From Mycolicibacterium sp. TY81 (lineage in GTDB: Bacteria; Actinomycetota; Actinomycetes; Mycobacteriales; Mycobacteriaceae), in contig NZ_AP023362.1 in assembly GCF_018326285.1 (NCBI RefSeq), positions 5,022,001 through 5,086,000 on the forward strand: 64,000 nt of DNA. The letters are read 5' to 3'. Under the pieces are notes generated by a model. It did not search any database and had not been told where the DNA came from. It saw only the letters and a program-made list of their open reading frames with translations. The position numbers were made by a program, and so were the translations under genes. Below are positions 25,964 through 35,609 of this stretch, piece by piece; position 1 is the stretch's first letter, and every line of letters starts with the position of its first letter.

Positions 25964-27724
25964 GTGACCTCTTTCCTGCGTGCGACGGTAGCGATACTGG
26001 TGGCACTCCTGGTCGGCTCGCTGAGCGTGGGCGTCCCGGCCCGCGCCACCACCGACCAGTGCGCGCCACCCGGCGTGCAGAGCGCCAGCGCCCTGCCCAC
26101 CAACCTGGCCACCGCCGCCCAAGGCGACGGCACCGACAAATACACGACACCCGGTACCCAGCCGCTTTCAACGGTGCGGCCGGAGACCCTGGGTCTGGGC
26201 ACGCCGGGAGTGCTGACCGTCGGCACGCTGTCGGATGCCCCGCCGAGCATCTGTATCAACTCCAGCGGCCAGTTCACCGGATTCGACAACGAGCTGCTGC
26301 GGGCCATCGCCGAGAAGATCGGCCTGCGCGTCAACTTCGTCGGCACCGACTTCGCCGGCCTGCTGACCCAGGTCGCGTCCCGGCGCTTCGACGTCGGCTC
26401 GTCATCGATCACCACCACCGACGCCCGGCGGCGCACCGTCGGATTCACCAATGGCTATGACTTCGGCTACTTTTCGCTCGTCGTGCCGACCGGATCGGCC
26501 ATCAGCGGCTTCGGCGCCCTGAAGGCCGGACAGCGCATCGGCGTCGTGCAGGGCACCGTGCAGGAGGCCTACGTCGTCGACACCCTGCACCTGGAACCGG
26601 TGAAGTTCCCGGACTACGCCACGGTGTACGCCAACATCAAGACCCGGCAGATCGACGCCTGGGTGGCGCCGTCGCAGCAGGCCTCCGGCACCGTGCAACC
26701 GGGCGATCCCGCGCGCATCGTCGAAAACACCTTCAGCCTGGACAATTTCGTCGCCTACGCGGTCGCCAAAGAGAACAAGCCGCTGATCGACGCGCTCAAC
26801 GCGGGCCTCGACGCGGTGATCGCCGACGGCACCTGGGCGCGGCTCTACGCCGACTGGGTCCCCCGGGCGCTGCCACCGGGCTGGAAGCCCGGATCGAAAG
26901 CCGCACCGGTGCCGCAGCTGCCCGACTTCAACGCCATCGCCGCATCGCACGCGTCAGCGGCACCGTCGGCCGGTCCGGCGCCGAAATCGACACTGTCCCA
27001 ACTGAAAGACGCGTTCGGAGACTGGAATCTGTACCGGCAGGCCATCCCCGACCTGTTCAAGACCGGCCTGCCGAACACGCTGATCCTGACGATCAGCGCC
27101 AGCGTCATCGGTCTGATCATCGGCATGGCGCTGGCCATCGCCGGCATCTCCCGGTCCCGCTGGCTGCGCTGGCCGGCCCGGGTCTACACCGACATCTTCC
27201 GCGGCCTGCCCGAAGTCGTGATCATCCTGGTGATCGGCTTGGGCATCGGGCCGGTCGTCGGCTCGCTGACGGGAAACAACCCGTACCCCTTGGGAATTGC
27301 CGCGCTGGGCCTGATGGCGGGCGCCTACATCGGTGAGATCCTGCGCTCCGGCATTCAGAGTGTGGACGCCGGCCAACTCGAAGCCTCGCGCGCGCTGGGC
27401 TTCGGCTATCCGGCGTCGATGCGCCTGGTGGTGGTGCCGCAGGGCGTGCGACGGGTGCTGCCGGCGCTGATGAACCAGTTCATCTCGCTGCTCAAGGCGT
27501 CGTCGCTGGTGTACTTCCTCGGGTTGATCGCCAGCCAACGGGAACTTTTCCAAGTCGGCCGCGACCTCAACGCACAGACCGGGAACCTGTCGCCGCTGGT
27601 CGCCGCCGGGCTGTTCTATCTGGCCCTGACCGTTCCGCTGACCCATCTGGTCAACTACATCGACCGACGACTCAGCAAGGGCAAGCCAGTCGCCGCCGAA
27701 GTCGCGACCCAGGAGATCATATGA
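25964..27724 (+). CDS. Amino-acid ABC transporter, binding protein fused to permease
   Basis: 586 residues from GTG 25964. A signal peptide/anchor (residues 1-28, ending PARA) leads into a family 3 extracellular solute-binding domain (about 70-305: DAPPSICINSSGQFTGFDNELLRAIAEK). A linker and a HisM/GlnP-type permease domain follow (about 345-575), with the EAA loop in GQLEASRALGFGYPASMRLVV. Such fusions exist for polar amino-acid importers. It overlaps the ATPase gene by 4 bp (ATGA), forming a complete importer of two genes. Substrate is probably a polar amino acid such as glutamine or glutamate. Confidence 0.9.
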   Translation: MTSFLRATVAILVALLVGSLSVGVPARATTDQCAPPGVQSASALPTNLATAAQGDGTDKYTTPGTQPLSTVRPETLGLGTPGVLTVGTLSDAPPSICINSSGQFTGFDNELLRAIAEKIGLRVNFVGTDFAGLLTQVASRRFDVGSSSITTTDARRRTVGFTNGYDFGYFSLVVPTGSAISGFGALKAGQRIGVVQGTVQEAYVVDTLHLEPVKFPDYATVYANIKTRQIDAWVAPSQQASGTVQPGDPARIVENTFSLDNFVAYAVAKENKPLIDALNAGLDAVIADGTWARLYADWVPRALPPGWKPGSKAAPVPQLPDFNAIAASHASAAPSAGPAPKSTLSQLKDAFGDWNLYRQAIPDLFKTGLPNTLILTISASVIGLIIGMALAIAGISRSRWLRWPARVYTDIFRGLPEVVIILVIGLGIGPVVGSLTGNNPYPLGIAALGLMAGAYIGEILRSGIQSVDAGQLEASRALGFGYPASMRLVVVPQGVRRVLPALMNQFISLLKASSLVYFLGLIASQRELFQVGRDLNAQTGNLSPLVAAGLFYLALTVPLTHLVNYIDRRLSKGKPVAAEVATQEII

Positions 27725-28458
27725 CCGCGCCGCAGGCAGTTTCCTTGGCCGCCAACGATATTCACCTGTCGTTCGATGCCAACACGGTGTTGCGCGGCGT
27801 CGACCTGGACGTCCCCGCCGGCACCACGACGGCGGTTATCGGGCCGTCGGGTTCGGGCAAGTCGACGCTGCTGCGCACCCTGAACCGGCTGTACGAGCCG
27901 GACCGTGGCGACATCCTGCTCGACGGCCGGTCGGTCCTGAAGGACAACCCCGATCAGCTGCGTCAGCGGATCGGGATGGTCTTCCAGCATTTCAACCTGT
28001 TCCCGCACCGGACGGTGCTGGAGAACGTCACGCTGGGGCCCCGGAAATTGAAGGGTCTGGACGGCGCCGCGGCCCGTGAACTCGGGCTGCAACTGCTGGA
28101 CCGTGTCGGGCTCAAACACAAGGCCGACGTGCGCCCGGCAACCCTTTCCGGTGGGCAACAGCAACGTGTCGCGATCGCCCGCGCCCTGGCCATGAGCCCC
28201 CAGGTGATGTTCTTCGACGAGGCCACTTCGGCGCTGGATCCCGAACTGGTCAAGGGCATCCTGGCGCTCATCAGCGAACTCGGAGCAGACGGCATGACCA
28301 TGGTGGTGGTGACCCACGAGATGGGTTTCGCCCGGTCAGCGGCAGATTCGGTGGTGTTCATGGATAGCGGCCGAGTGGTCGAGACCGGAACGCCCGAGCA
28401 GATTTTCGAATCCGCGGAAACTCAACGTTTACGTCAATTTCTGGCGCAGGTTGTCTAA
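27721..28458 (+). CDS. Polar amino-acid ABC transporter ATP-binding protein (GlnQ-like)
   Basis: 245 residues. Walker A GPSGSGKST (residues 41-49), Q-loop MVFQHFNLFPH, signature LSGGQQQR, Walker B MFFDEAT and H-loop THEMGF are all intact. The pattern places it in the GlnQ/HisP subfamily. It pairs with the fused binding protein-permease immediately upstream. The next gene, a MarR-type regulator, follows in the same direction. Confidence 0.93.
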   Translation: MTAPQAVSLAANDIHLSFDANTVLRGVDLDVPAGTTTAVIGPSGSGKSTLLRTLNRLYEPDRGDILLDGRSVLKDNPDQLRQRIGMVFQHFNLFPHRTVLENVTLGPRKLKGLDGAAARELGLQLLDRVGLKHKADVRPATLSGGQQQRVAIARALAMSPQVMFFDEATSALDPELVKGILALISELGADGMTMVVVTHEMGFARSAADSVVFMDSGRVVETGTPEQIFESAETQRLRQFLAQVV

Positions 28459-28484
28459 TGCCGAACAGTATCCGGCATACACGT

Positions 28485-28501
28485 TAGACTATCGAACTAT
28501 G
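28485..28501 (+). promoter_or_regulatory. Candidate -10 element for a leaderless marR transcript
   Basis: TAGACT (28485-28490) lies 8 bp before ATG 28499, so transcription could start at or next to the A of the start codon. No Shine-Dalgarno is visible. Leaderless mRNAs are common in mycobacteria. Confidence 0.45.
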
Positions 28502-28963
28502 TCGTCGACGGAACCGCAGGTCGCGGACCTCGCAGGTGAACTGCAGCAGGTCCTCTCCAAGCTGTTCAACGTGATGCGCCGACGCGTCGAGATCCCGAAG
28601 GACGCCGAAGCCGGCGCCGATCTGACCCTGGCGCAGCTGTCCATCCTGCTGACGCTGCTGGATCGCGGACCCATCCGGATGACCGAGTTGGCCGCCCACG
28701 AACGCGTCCGGACCCCCACCACAACGGTGGCGATCCGGCGATTGGAGAAGCTGGGTCTGGTCAAGCGGTCGCGTGACCCATCCGACCTACGCGCCGTGCT
28801 GGTCAACGTCACGCCGCGCGGACTCGTGCAGCACCGGGAGGCCCTCGAGGCCCGCCGGAAGGTGCTGATCGCGATGATGGCCAACCTGACGCCCGAGGAC
28901 ATCGACCACATCGCCAAGGCCCTCGGGCCGCTGGAGAAGCTGGCCACCAGCAACGACGACTAG
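28499..28963 (+). CDS. MarR-family transcriptional regulator (Rv0042c homologue)
   Basis: 154 residues from ATG 28499; the in-frame start at 28451 would overlap the ABC ATPase gene. Winged-helix motif LTLAQLSILLTLLDRGPIRMTELA, recognition helix RTPTTTVAIRRLEKLGLV and wing RDPSDLRAVLV are standard MarR features. Same direction as the amino-acid importer, 40 bp after it, and convergent with the glucosylglycerate hydrolase gene 10 bp downstream. Target genes not known. Confidence 0.88.
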   Translation: MSSTEPQVADLAGELQQVLSKLFNVMRRRVEIPKDAEAGADLTLAQLSILLTLLDRGPIRMTELAAHERVRTPTTTVAIRRLEKLGLVKRSRDPSDLRAVLVNVTPRGLVQHREALEARRKVLIAMMANLTPEDIDHIAKALGPLEKLATSNDD

Positions 28964-28973
28964 GTCTGTCGGG

Positions 28974-30314
28974 TCAGCCCAGCCAGTCGAGTACGGCAGC
29001 GGCGGTCCACGACTGCTGCATGCTGCCGAGCGGTTCCCCGGTGAAGGGTTCGTAGTATTCGGCGAATGTGCCGTCGCTGGCCTGCCGCAAGCCTTCCCGG
29101 CGCAGAATCGACGCGCGCTCGGACCAGCCGCGGCGGGCGAAACACCACGAGAACAGCCACGTCATCACCGGCCACACCGGGCCGCGCCAGTATTCGCGCG
29201 GCCGGAAGTCACGGGACACCGGTGACGTCGACGGGATCAGCGGGTACTTGAGGTCCGGGTGGGCGCAGAACCGCGGTCCCTCCAGCAGGCGCAGCAGCGC
29301 CCGTTCGCGGTCGTGCGGCAGACCGCCGCAGAGCAGCGGCGCGAACTGCGCCACGGTCTCACTCGGAATCCACTTGCCGGCCCGCAGATCGAAGTCCCGC
29401 GCCGCGCCGGTGCGCTCGTCGGTGGTCGCCACCACGCCTTGCCGGAACCGCTCGGCCCACGAATAGAGTTCGCGCACATCGGAATTCGGCCGCTTGTAGT
29501 CCTCGCCGATCTCGGCCAGCACCGTGCACGCCACCGACAGGATGGCCGAGACGAACACGTCCTCGACCTGGAAGCTCAGCACCTTCGGCAGCAGCGCGTC
29601 GTCGTACCGGACGGACTTCATCTCCTCCAGCAGCCACAGGTAGCGGTCGTACTCGACATCGGACGGCCGCTGGCTGGTGTCGGTGATGATCGCGTTGTCC
29701 TCGCGCTGGTACTCGGGCACCGCACCCGGAACCACGTTGGCGTACGCGCTGTCCCAGCGCGGTGAGTTGTCCATGCCGGACTCCCAGCCGTGGTACAGCG
29801 TCACCCGGCCGTGCTCCTGCGGGTCGCGGGCCTCGGCCAGCCAGCGGTGCCAGCGCACCAGGTCGTCCCACCGGCGATCCAGGAAGGCCTCGGCGACCAC
29901 CCGGGTCGAGCGCCCGCGGGTACGGGCGTGGTCCAGAATCCGTTGCACCGCAATGGCATGCACTGGCGGCTGGGTGATACCGGAGGTGTCCCGGTTGCGC
30001 GGCGCGTTGACGGCCAGGCTCGACGTCTCCCACCGGGCCGGCCCCGGGAAATAGCCGTCGACGCCGTTGGCGAACACGATGTGCGGGATCATGCCGTTGG
30101 CCCACTGCGCCGACAGGAGCGTATCCAGCTCGACCACGGCACGCTCGACCGTCAGCGACGCCAGGCCGATCGATACGAACGCGGCATCCCAGCTCCACAT
30201 GTGCGGATACAGCAACGGCGCGGCCGTCGTCATGACGCCCAGGTCATTACCGCGCAGCAGGTAGGCGGCGCGGGCCGAGAGCTGGGTGGGCGCGAAGCTG
30301 TGGTCGGGTGGCAT
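28974..30314 (-). CDS. ggH: Glucosylglycerate hydrolase (GH63)
   Basis: 446 residues, exactly the length I recall for the characterised Mycobacterium hassiacum enzyme. An (alpha/alpha)6-barrel glycosidase with YPHMWSWDAAF near residue 37. D182 (GWESGMDNSPRWD) and E419 (FAEYYEPFTGE) sit at the positions I recall for its catalytic acid and base. It splits the compatible solute glucosylglycerate into glucose and glycerate, used to recover from nitrogen starvation. It is found mainly in rapidly growing mycobacteria. Older annotations may call it glycogen debranching enzyme or trehalase-like. Convergent with marR and divergent from the SDR gene. Confidence 0.87.
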   Translation of the reverse strand: MPPDHSFAPTQLSARAAYLLRGNDLGVMTTAAPLLYPHMWSWDAAFVSIGLASLTVERAVVELDTLLSAQWANGMIPHIVFANGVDGYFPGPARWETSSLAVNAPRNRDTSGITQPPVHAIAVQRILDHARTRGRSTRVVAEAFLDRRWDDLVRWHRWLAEARDPQEHGRVTLYHGWESGMDNSPRWDSAYANVVPGAVPEYQREDNAIITDTSQRPSDVEYDRYLWLLEEMKSVRYDDALLPKVLSFQVEDVFVSAILSVACTVLAEIGEDYKRPNSDVRELYSWAERFRQGVVATTDERTGAARDFDLRAGKWIPSETVAQFAPLLCGGLPHDRERALLRLLEGPRFCAHPDLKYPLIPSTSPVSRDFRPREYWRGPVWPVMTWLFSWCFARRGWSERASILRREGLRQASDGTFAEYYEPFTGEPLGSMQQSWTAAAVLDWLG

Positions 30315-30368
30315 CGCTGTCTATTGTGCGTCGCCGCCCGGGGATTCGCTGATCGGTAGGCTCACGCC

Positions 30369-31034
30369 ATGCCGACCGCAATGATCACCGGCGCTTCCCG
30401 GGGCCTCGGAATGGCCATCGCCGAGGCCCTCGCGCCGACCCACACGCTGTTCCTGGCGGGCCGGCCGACGGCCGAACTCGACGCCGTGGCCGAGCGACTG
30501 GGCGCGACGACGTGGCCCATGGACCTCACCGACTACGACGGCGTCGCGGCGACGATCGAGCCGATCGTGGAACTCGACGTACTGATCCACAATGCCGGCG
30601 TGGCATACCCGGGCCGGGTCGGCGAATCCTCCATCGAGGAGTGGCGGGCCACCATGGAAGTCAATGTGCTTGGCGCCGTGGGGCTTACCCTGCCGCTGCT
30701 GCCGGCCCTGCGGGCGGCCCGGGGTCAGGTGATCTTCGTCAACTCCGGTGCCGGCCGCAGCCCGTCCCCCGGGCTGGCGTCGTACACGGCCAGCAAGTTC
30801 GCGCTGCGGGGCTTCGCCGATGCCCTTCGCGCCGACGAACCGGCACTGCGGGTGACGACGGTCTACCCCGGCCGGATCGACACCGACATGCAGTGGAACC
30901 TGGTGGCCTATGAAGGCGGCGAATACAAGCCGGAGCGCTTCCTCAAGCCCTCGACCGTCGCCCAGGTGATCGCCCAGGTCGTGGCGACCCCCGACGACGC
31001 CCACCAGCACGAGGTGATCATCCGCCCCCGCTGA
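30369..31034 (+). CDS. Short-chain dehydrogenase/reductase
   Basis: 221 residues. NAD(P)-binding motif TGASRGLG (residues 7-14), NAG motif (IHNAGVAYPG), catalytic Ser in FVNSGAG and YxxxK as YTASK. The short length is that of minimal classical SDRs. Substrate not inferable. Transcribed away from the glucosylglycerate hydrolase gene and toward leuS, ending 7 bp before a large palindrome. Confidence 0.88.
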   Translation: MPTAMITGASRGLGMAIAEALAPTHTLFLAGRPTAELDAVAERLGATTWPMDLTDYDGVAATIEPIVELDVLIHNAGVAYPGRVGESSIEEWRATMEVNVLGAVGLTLPLLPALRAARGQVIFVNSGAGRSPSPGLASYTASKFALRGFADALRADEPALRVTTVYPGRIDTDMQWNLVAYEGGEYKPERFLKPSTVAQVIAQVVATPDDAHQHEVIIRPR

Positions 31035-31041
31035 TTCCCGA

Positions 31042-31094
31042 GGGATTTGTGCACGATTTTCCGCGGTCGGCGCGGAAAATCGTGCACAAATCCC
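31042..31094. repeat. Perfect 24-bp-stem palindrome between convergent SDR and leuS genes
   Basis: GGGATTTGTGCACGATTTTC... (31042-31065) pairs without mismatch with 31071-31094, loop GTCGG. It lies 7 bp after the SDR stop and 3 bp before the leuS stop, filling the whole gap. It may end transcription from both sides or be a dispersed palindromic repeat. The AT-rich inner stem (GATTTTC) is unusual for a mycobacterial terminator. Confidence 0.85.
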
Positions 31095-31097
31095 AGG

Positions 31098-33980
31098 TCA
31101 GGCGACGATGTTGACCAGTCGGCCGGGGACGACGATGACCTTCTTGGGTGTGGCCCCGGCCAGGAAGGCCTGCACCTTCTCGTCGGCGAGGGCCGCGGCT
31201 TCCAGCGTGGCCTTGTCGGCATCGGCAGCGACGACGATCTTGCCGCGCACCTTGCCGTTGACCTGGACCGGGTACTCGACGGTGTCGTCGACCAGGTAGC
31301 GCTCGTCGGCGACCGGGAACGGGCCGTGCGCCAGCGACTTCGCGCTGCCGAGACGGCGCCACAGTTCCTCGGCCAGGTGCGGCGCCAGCGGCGCGACCAT
31401 CAGCACCAGCGGCTCGACCGCGGCGCGCGCGGTCACGCCCTCCTTGGTGAGGTGGTTGGTGTACTCGATGAGCTTGGCGGCCGCGGTGTTGTTGCGCAGC
31501 GCGGCGTAGTCCTCGTTCACGCCGGCGATGGTCTTGTGCAGCTGCTTGAGCGTCTCCTCGGACACCGCATCGTCGGAAACCCTTGGCTCACCCGTGGTTT
31601 CGTCGACGACGACGCGCCACACGCGCTGCAGGAACCGGTGCGCGCCGACGACGTCCTTGGTCGCCCACGGCCGCGACGCCTCCAGCGGGCCCATCGACAT
31701 CTCGTAGACGCGCAGGGTGTCGGCGCCGTATTCCTCGCAGATCTCGTCGGGCGAGACGGAGTTCTTCAGGCTCTTGCCGATCTTGCCGAACTCCTGGTTG
31801 ACCTCGATCTCGCCGTCCGGGCCGGTCCAGAAGAACTTGCCTTCGCGTTCAACGACTTCCGCCGCCGGCACGTAGCTACCGCGGGCGTCGGTGTAGGCGA
31901 ACGCCTGGATGTAGCCCTGGTTCACCAGGCGGCGGTACGGCTCGCGCGACGACACGTGGCCGAGGTCGAACAGCACCTTGTGCCAGAACCGCGAGTACAG
32001 CAGGTGCAGCACCGCATGCTCGACGCCGCCGACGTAGAGGTCGACGCCACCCGGATCGCCGGCGCCGTGGATCTCGGGCCGCGGGCCCATCCAGTAGGCC
32101 TCGTTCTCCTTGGCGCAGAACGCTTCCGGGTTGTGCGGGTCGGCGTAGCGCAGCTCGTACCAGGAGCTGCCGGCCCACTGCGGCATGACGTTGGTGTCGC
32201 GGGTGTAGGACTTGAGCCCGTCACCGAGATCGAGGTCGACGTGCACCCACTCGGTGGCCTTGTTCAGCGGCGGCGACGGCTCGCTGTCGGCGTTGTCCGG
32301 GTCGAACAGCACCGGCGAGTAGTCGGGCACGTCCGGAAGTTCCACGGGCAGCGCTGAATCCGGCAGCGGGTGGGCCTGGCCGTCGGCGTCGTAGACGATC
32401 GGGAACGGCTCGCCCCAGTACCGCTGGCGTGCGAAAAGCCAATCGCGCAGCTTGAATTCGACGCGGGCCTGGCCGCGGCCGTCCGCGATCAGCTTCTCGG
32501 TGACGGCGGCCTTGGCGTCGGCGACGTTGAGGCCGTCGAGGTAGTCGGAATTGACCACTGCGCCGTCGCCCGTGTACGCGGACTCCGAAAGATCGCCACC
32601 GGCAATGACTTCCACGATGGGCAGACCGAACGCAGTCGCGAACTCCCAGTCGCGCTGGTCGTGGCCGGGCACCGCCATGATGGCGCCGGTGCCGTAGCCG
32701 GCCAGCACGTAGTCGGCAATGAAGATCGGAACCTGCTGTCCGTTCACCGGATTGGTGGCGTAGGCGCCGGTGAAGACACCGGTCTTGGTCTTGTTCTCCT
32801 GGCGCTCCAGGTCGGACTTCGCGGCGATGGCGGCGCGGTAGGCGGCGACCGCCTCGGCCGGCGTGGCCGCACCGTAGGTCCACCGCTCGTCGACGCCGGC
32901 GGGCCACGAACCGGTCAGCAGCGAATCCACCAGGTCATGCTCGGGGGCCAGCACCAGATAGGTGGCTCCGAACAGAGTGTCGGGGCGGGTGGTGAAGACC
33001 TCGATGTCGGCGTCCCCGGCGGAGAACAGCACCTCGGCACCGACGGACCGGCCGATCCAGTTGCGCTGCATGGCCTTGACCTTGTCGGGCCAGTCCAGCA
33101 CGTCCAGGTCCTCGAGCAGCCGGTCGGAGTACGCGGTGATGCGCATCATCCACTGCCGCAACCGCTTCCGGAACACCGGGAAGTTGCCGCGTTCGCTGCG
33201 GCCGTCGGAGGTGACCTCCTCGTTGGCCAGCACGGTGCCCAGACCCGGGCACCAGTTGACCATCGAGTCTGAGCGGTAGACCAGGCGATGCGCGTCGACG
33301 ACCTCGGCCCGTTCGGCGGCCGTCAGCGCGGACCAGTCCCGTCCGTCGTCGAGAGTCCGTGCCCCGGAATCGAATTCGGCGATCAGTTCGGCGATGGGCC
33401 GGGCCTTCTGCTGCGCTACGTCGAACCAGGCGTTGTAGATCTGCAGGAAGATCCACTGCGTCCACTTGTAGAAGTCGGTGTCGGTGGTGGCGAAACTGCG
33501 GCGCGAGTCGTGGCCCAGTCCCAGCCGGCCCAGCTGCCGCCGGAAGTTGACGATGTTGGCCTCGGTCCGGGTGCGCGGGTGCGTGCCCGTCTGGACCGCG
33601 TACTGCTCGGCGGGCAGACCGAAGGCGTCGAAGCCCAGGGCGTGCAGGACGTTGCGGCCTGTCATGCGGAAGTAGCGGGCGTATACATCGGTCGCGATGT
33701 AGCCGAGCGGGTGCCCGACGTGCAGGCCGTCGCCCGAGGGGTACGGGAACATGTCCTGCACGAACATCTTGTCGGCCGGCACCGGCGAGCCGTCGGTGGG
33801 CGCGAGCGAGCCGACGGGGTTCGGCACGTTGAAGGTGCCGCGGTCCGTCCACACCTGCTGCCAGTCGGCCTCGATGCGGCCGGCCAGTTCGGCCGTGTAA
33901 CGGTGCTGCGGGCTGTCGGCGTCAACGGCCACGGCCGCCTCGGGACGCACGCCTGCCTGCGCATTCGGGGAATCGCTCAC
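31098..33980 (-). CDS. leuS: Leucyl-tRNA synthetase
   Basis: 960 residues from GTG 33980 (the open frame extends to 34112 without similarity). Class I synthetase with HVGH at residues 87-90 (GLHVGHPLG) and the KMSKS-equivalent KIGKS near residue 735. A CP1 editing domain lies between them, and a C-terminal anticodon/tRNA-binding region ends [13 protein letters not shown]. It attaches leucine to tRNA-Leu. Divergent from the Mtc28-like gene, as in M. tuberculosis (leuS is Rv0041). Confidence 0.97.
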   Translation of the reverse strand: MSDSPNAQAGVRPEAAVAVDADSPQHRYTAELAGRIEADWQQVWTDRGTFNVPNPVGSLAPTDGSPVPADKMFVQDMFPYPSGDGLHVGHPLGYIATDVYARYFRMTGRNVLHALGFDAFGLPAEQYAVQTGTHPRTRTEANIVNFRRQLGRLGLGHDSRRSFATTDTDFYKWTQWIFLQIYNAWFDVAQQKARPIAELIAEFDSGARTLDDGRDWSALTAAERAEVVDAHRLVYRSDSMVNWCPGLGTVLANEEVTSDGRSERGNFPVFRKRLRQWMMRITAYSDRLLEDLDVLDWPDKVKAMQRNWIGRSVGAEVLFSAGDADIEVFTTRPDTLFGATYLVLAPEHDLVDSLLTGSWPAGVDERWTYGAATPAEAVAAYRAAIAAKSDLERQENKTKTGVFTGAYATNPVNGQQVPIFIADYVLAGYGTGAIMAVPGHDQRDWEFATAFGLPIVEVIAGGDLSESAYTGDGAVVNSDYLDGLNVADAKAAVTEKLIADGRGQARVEFKLRDWLFARQRYWGEPFPIVYDADGQAHPLPDSALPVELPDVPDYSPVLFDPDNADSEPSPPLNKATEWVHVDLDLGDGLKSYTRDTNVMPQWAGSSWYELRYADPHNPEAFCAKENEAYWMGPRPEIHGAGDPGGVDLYVGGVEHAVLHLLYSRFWHKVLFDLGHVSSREPYRRLVNQGYIQAFAYTDARGSYVPAAEVVEREGKFFWTGPDGEIEVNQEFGKIGKSLKNSVSPDEICEEYGADTLRVYEMSMGPLEASRPWATKDVVGAHRFLQRVWRVVVDETTGEPRVSDDAVSEETLKQLHKTIAGVNEDYAALRNNTAAAKLIEYTNHLTKEGVTARAAVEPLVLMVAPLAPHLAEELWRRLGSAKSLAHGPFPVADERYLVDDTVEYPVQVNGKVRGKIVVAADADKATLEAAALADEKVQAFLAGATPKKVIVVPGRLVNIVA

Positions 33981-34175
33981 GTGCACAGGGTAGTCAACAC
34001 CCCCGGCGCGACCTGCATCACGCCAGCCGATAGGCGTTGGTCTCGGTTCCGTTGCAGTGCGGTCAGAGCACGGTTGCAGGTGCGCGCCGGATCTGGTGGG
34101 CACTGCGCCCACCTACCTACAGTCGGCTCCAGTGCAACGCGTGAGACAGAAGTGAAGCGGAAGGACCGGCGCCAC

Positions 34176-35195
34176 ATGTTCGAGAACGCCCGCCACTGGC
34201 GGCTTCTGGCAGGAGGTGTCGCCGCGGGCCTGGCGGGCGTCGTCGGCTTCGCAGGCAACACCGCATCCGCCGATCCCCTGCCGCCCCAACCCGTCGTCCC
34301 GGCACCGGCGACGGTGACCCAGACGGTCACGGTGCAGGCCGCCCCGGCGCCGGTGGCTGCCGCCCAGCCGGCCGGACCCGCGTTCATCCCCGCAGGTCAG
34401 CCCGCGGGCGTACCCCAGCCGGCGACGCTTCCCCAGCCGGCCACGCTTCCCCAGCCCGCAGTGGCGCAGCCGGTCGTCGCCCCGGCGCCGGCGCCCGCAC
34501 CCGCCATCGCCCCGGCTGCCTCGGGCACCATCGCCGAGTTCTTCCGCGCCCACAACGTCGCCATGCAGCGGCAGACCGCCGCCGGCTTCACCGCACTGAA
34601 CATCGTCCTGCCGGTGCCGCCGGGCTGGGCCGCGGTGCCCGACCCGAACGTGCCCGACGCGTTCGCCGTGATCGCCGACCGCGTCGGCGGCGACGGCCTC
34701 TACACCTCGAACGCCGCGCTGCAGGTCTACAAGCTGGTCGGCGACTTCGACCCGCGCGAAGCCATCAGCCACGGCTTCATCGACAGCCAGCAGCAGGTCG
34801 CGTGGCGGTCCACCGACGGTTCGATGGCCGATTTCTATGGCATGCCGTCGTCGATCATCGAGGGCACCTACCGCGAGAACAACCTGACGCTGAACACCTC
34901 GCGGCGGCACGTCATCGCGACGTCGGGCACAGACCGCTACCTGGTGACGCTGTCGGTGACCACGAGTGCGCAGGTGACCGTCGCGTCCGGCAATGCCACC
35001 GACGCCATCGTCAACGGGTTCAAGGTCAGCGCGCCGGGTGCGCCCGCCGCGGCACCCGCACCCGCTGCCGTGCCCGTCGCACCGGCACCCGTCCCGGCTC
35101 CGGCCGCGCCGATGGTTCCCGCACCGGCCGCCGTCCCGGCGCACACCGCCGGAGCCGTACCGCTCACCGCGTCGATCCCCGGGCTGGGCCGCTGA
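34176..35195 (+). CDS. Secreted Pro-rich LpqN/LpqT-family protein (Mtc28-like)
   Basis: 339 residues from ATG 34176 (GTG 34152 gives eight more). Sec signal peptide, residues 1-about 30 (LAGVVGFAGNTASADP), without a lipobox Cys. A low-complexity Pro/Ala/Gln region with PQPATLPQPATLPQP repeats follows, then an LpqN/Mtc28-type globular domain (about 125-285), then a second Pro/Ala tail. By position and layout it matches M. tuberculosis Rv0040c (mtc28), a secreted antigen. The LpqN fold can bind mycolate-precursor-type ligands in related proteins. Function here unproven. Confidence 0.85.
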   Translation: MFENARHWRLLAGGVAAGLAGVVGFAGNTASADPLPPQPVVPAPATVTQTVTVQAAPAPVAAAQPAGPAFIPAGQPAGVPQPATLPQPATLPQPAVAQPVVAPAPAPAPAIAPAASGTIAEFFRAHNVAMQRQTAAGFTALNIVLPVPPGWAAVPDPNVPDAFAVIADRVGGDGLYTSNAALQVYKLVGDFDPREAISHGFIDSQQQVAWRSTDGSMADFYGMPSSIIEGTYRENNLTLNTSRRHVIATSGTDRYLVTLSVTTSAQVTVASGNATDAIVNGFKVSAPGAPAAAPAPAAVPVAPAPVPAPAAPMVPAPAAVPAHTAGAVPLTASIPGLGR

Positions 35196-35244
35196 CCGGT
35201 CGCCGGTTTGGAGCGGCCGCCCGGCCGCCCCTATCCTGAGACGC

Positions 35245-35601
35245 ATGCTGATCGCCGCCGTGCTGTGCCTGTGCGCGGCCGTGGTGACCGCGGGCGTCGG
35301 CGCCTGGTCGCTGAGCCGGCCCCCCTCGACCGACACTGTGCCGCGCGTGCTGCGCTCGGTGGCACCGATCCAACTCGCGACGGCCGCGATGCTCGCCGCC
35401 GGTGGTGTCGTCGCGCTCGTCGCGCCGCGCAGCACCGGGGTGATGGTCCTGATGGTGTGCGTCATCGGCGCCGTCGGCACCTTCGCGGCCGGTTGCTACC
35501 AGGGCGCCAAGGCCGGGGCCGCCATGATGGCCCGGGACAACGCGCCCGCCGGTGACGGCTGCGCCGGCAGCTGCGCCAGCTGCACGCTGTCCTGCAGCTG
35601 A
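35245..35601 (+). CDS. Small membrane protein with Cys-rich tail (Rv0039c homologue)
   Basis: 118 residues from ATG 35245. Three hydrophobic helices (about 2-22, 38-58, 66-88) and a C-terminal tail CAGSCASCTLSCS with four cysteines that could bind metal. Corresponds by position to M. tuberculosis Rv0039c. Function unknown. Convergent with yqgE, 8 bp apart. Confidence 0.78.
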   Translation: MLIAAVLCLCAAVVTAGVGAWSLSRPPSTDTVPRVLRSVAPIQLATAAMLAAGGVVALVAPRSTGVMVLMVCVIGAVGTFAAGCYQGAKAGAAMMARDNAPAGDGCAGSCASCTLSCS

Positions 35602-35609
35602 ATTCGCCG

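Noticed and set aside
33288..35195. A 635-residue plus-strand frame starting inside leuS
   Set aside because: The first 296 residues are the antisense of leuS; the genuine Mtc28-like gene begins at 34176.
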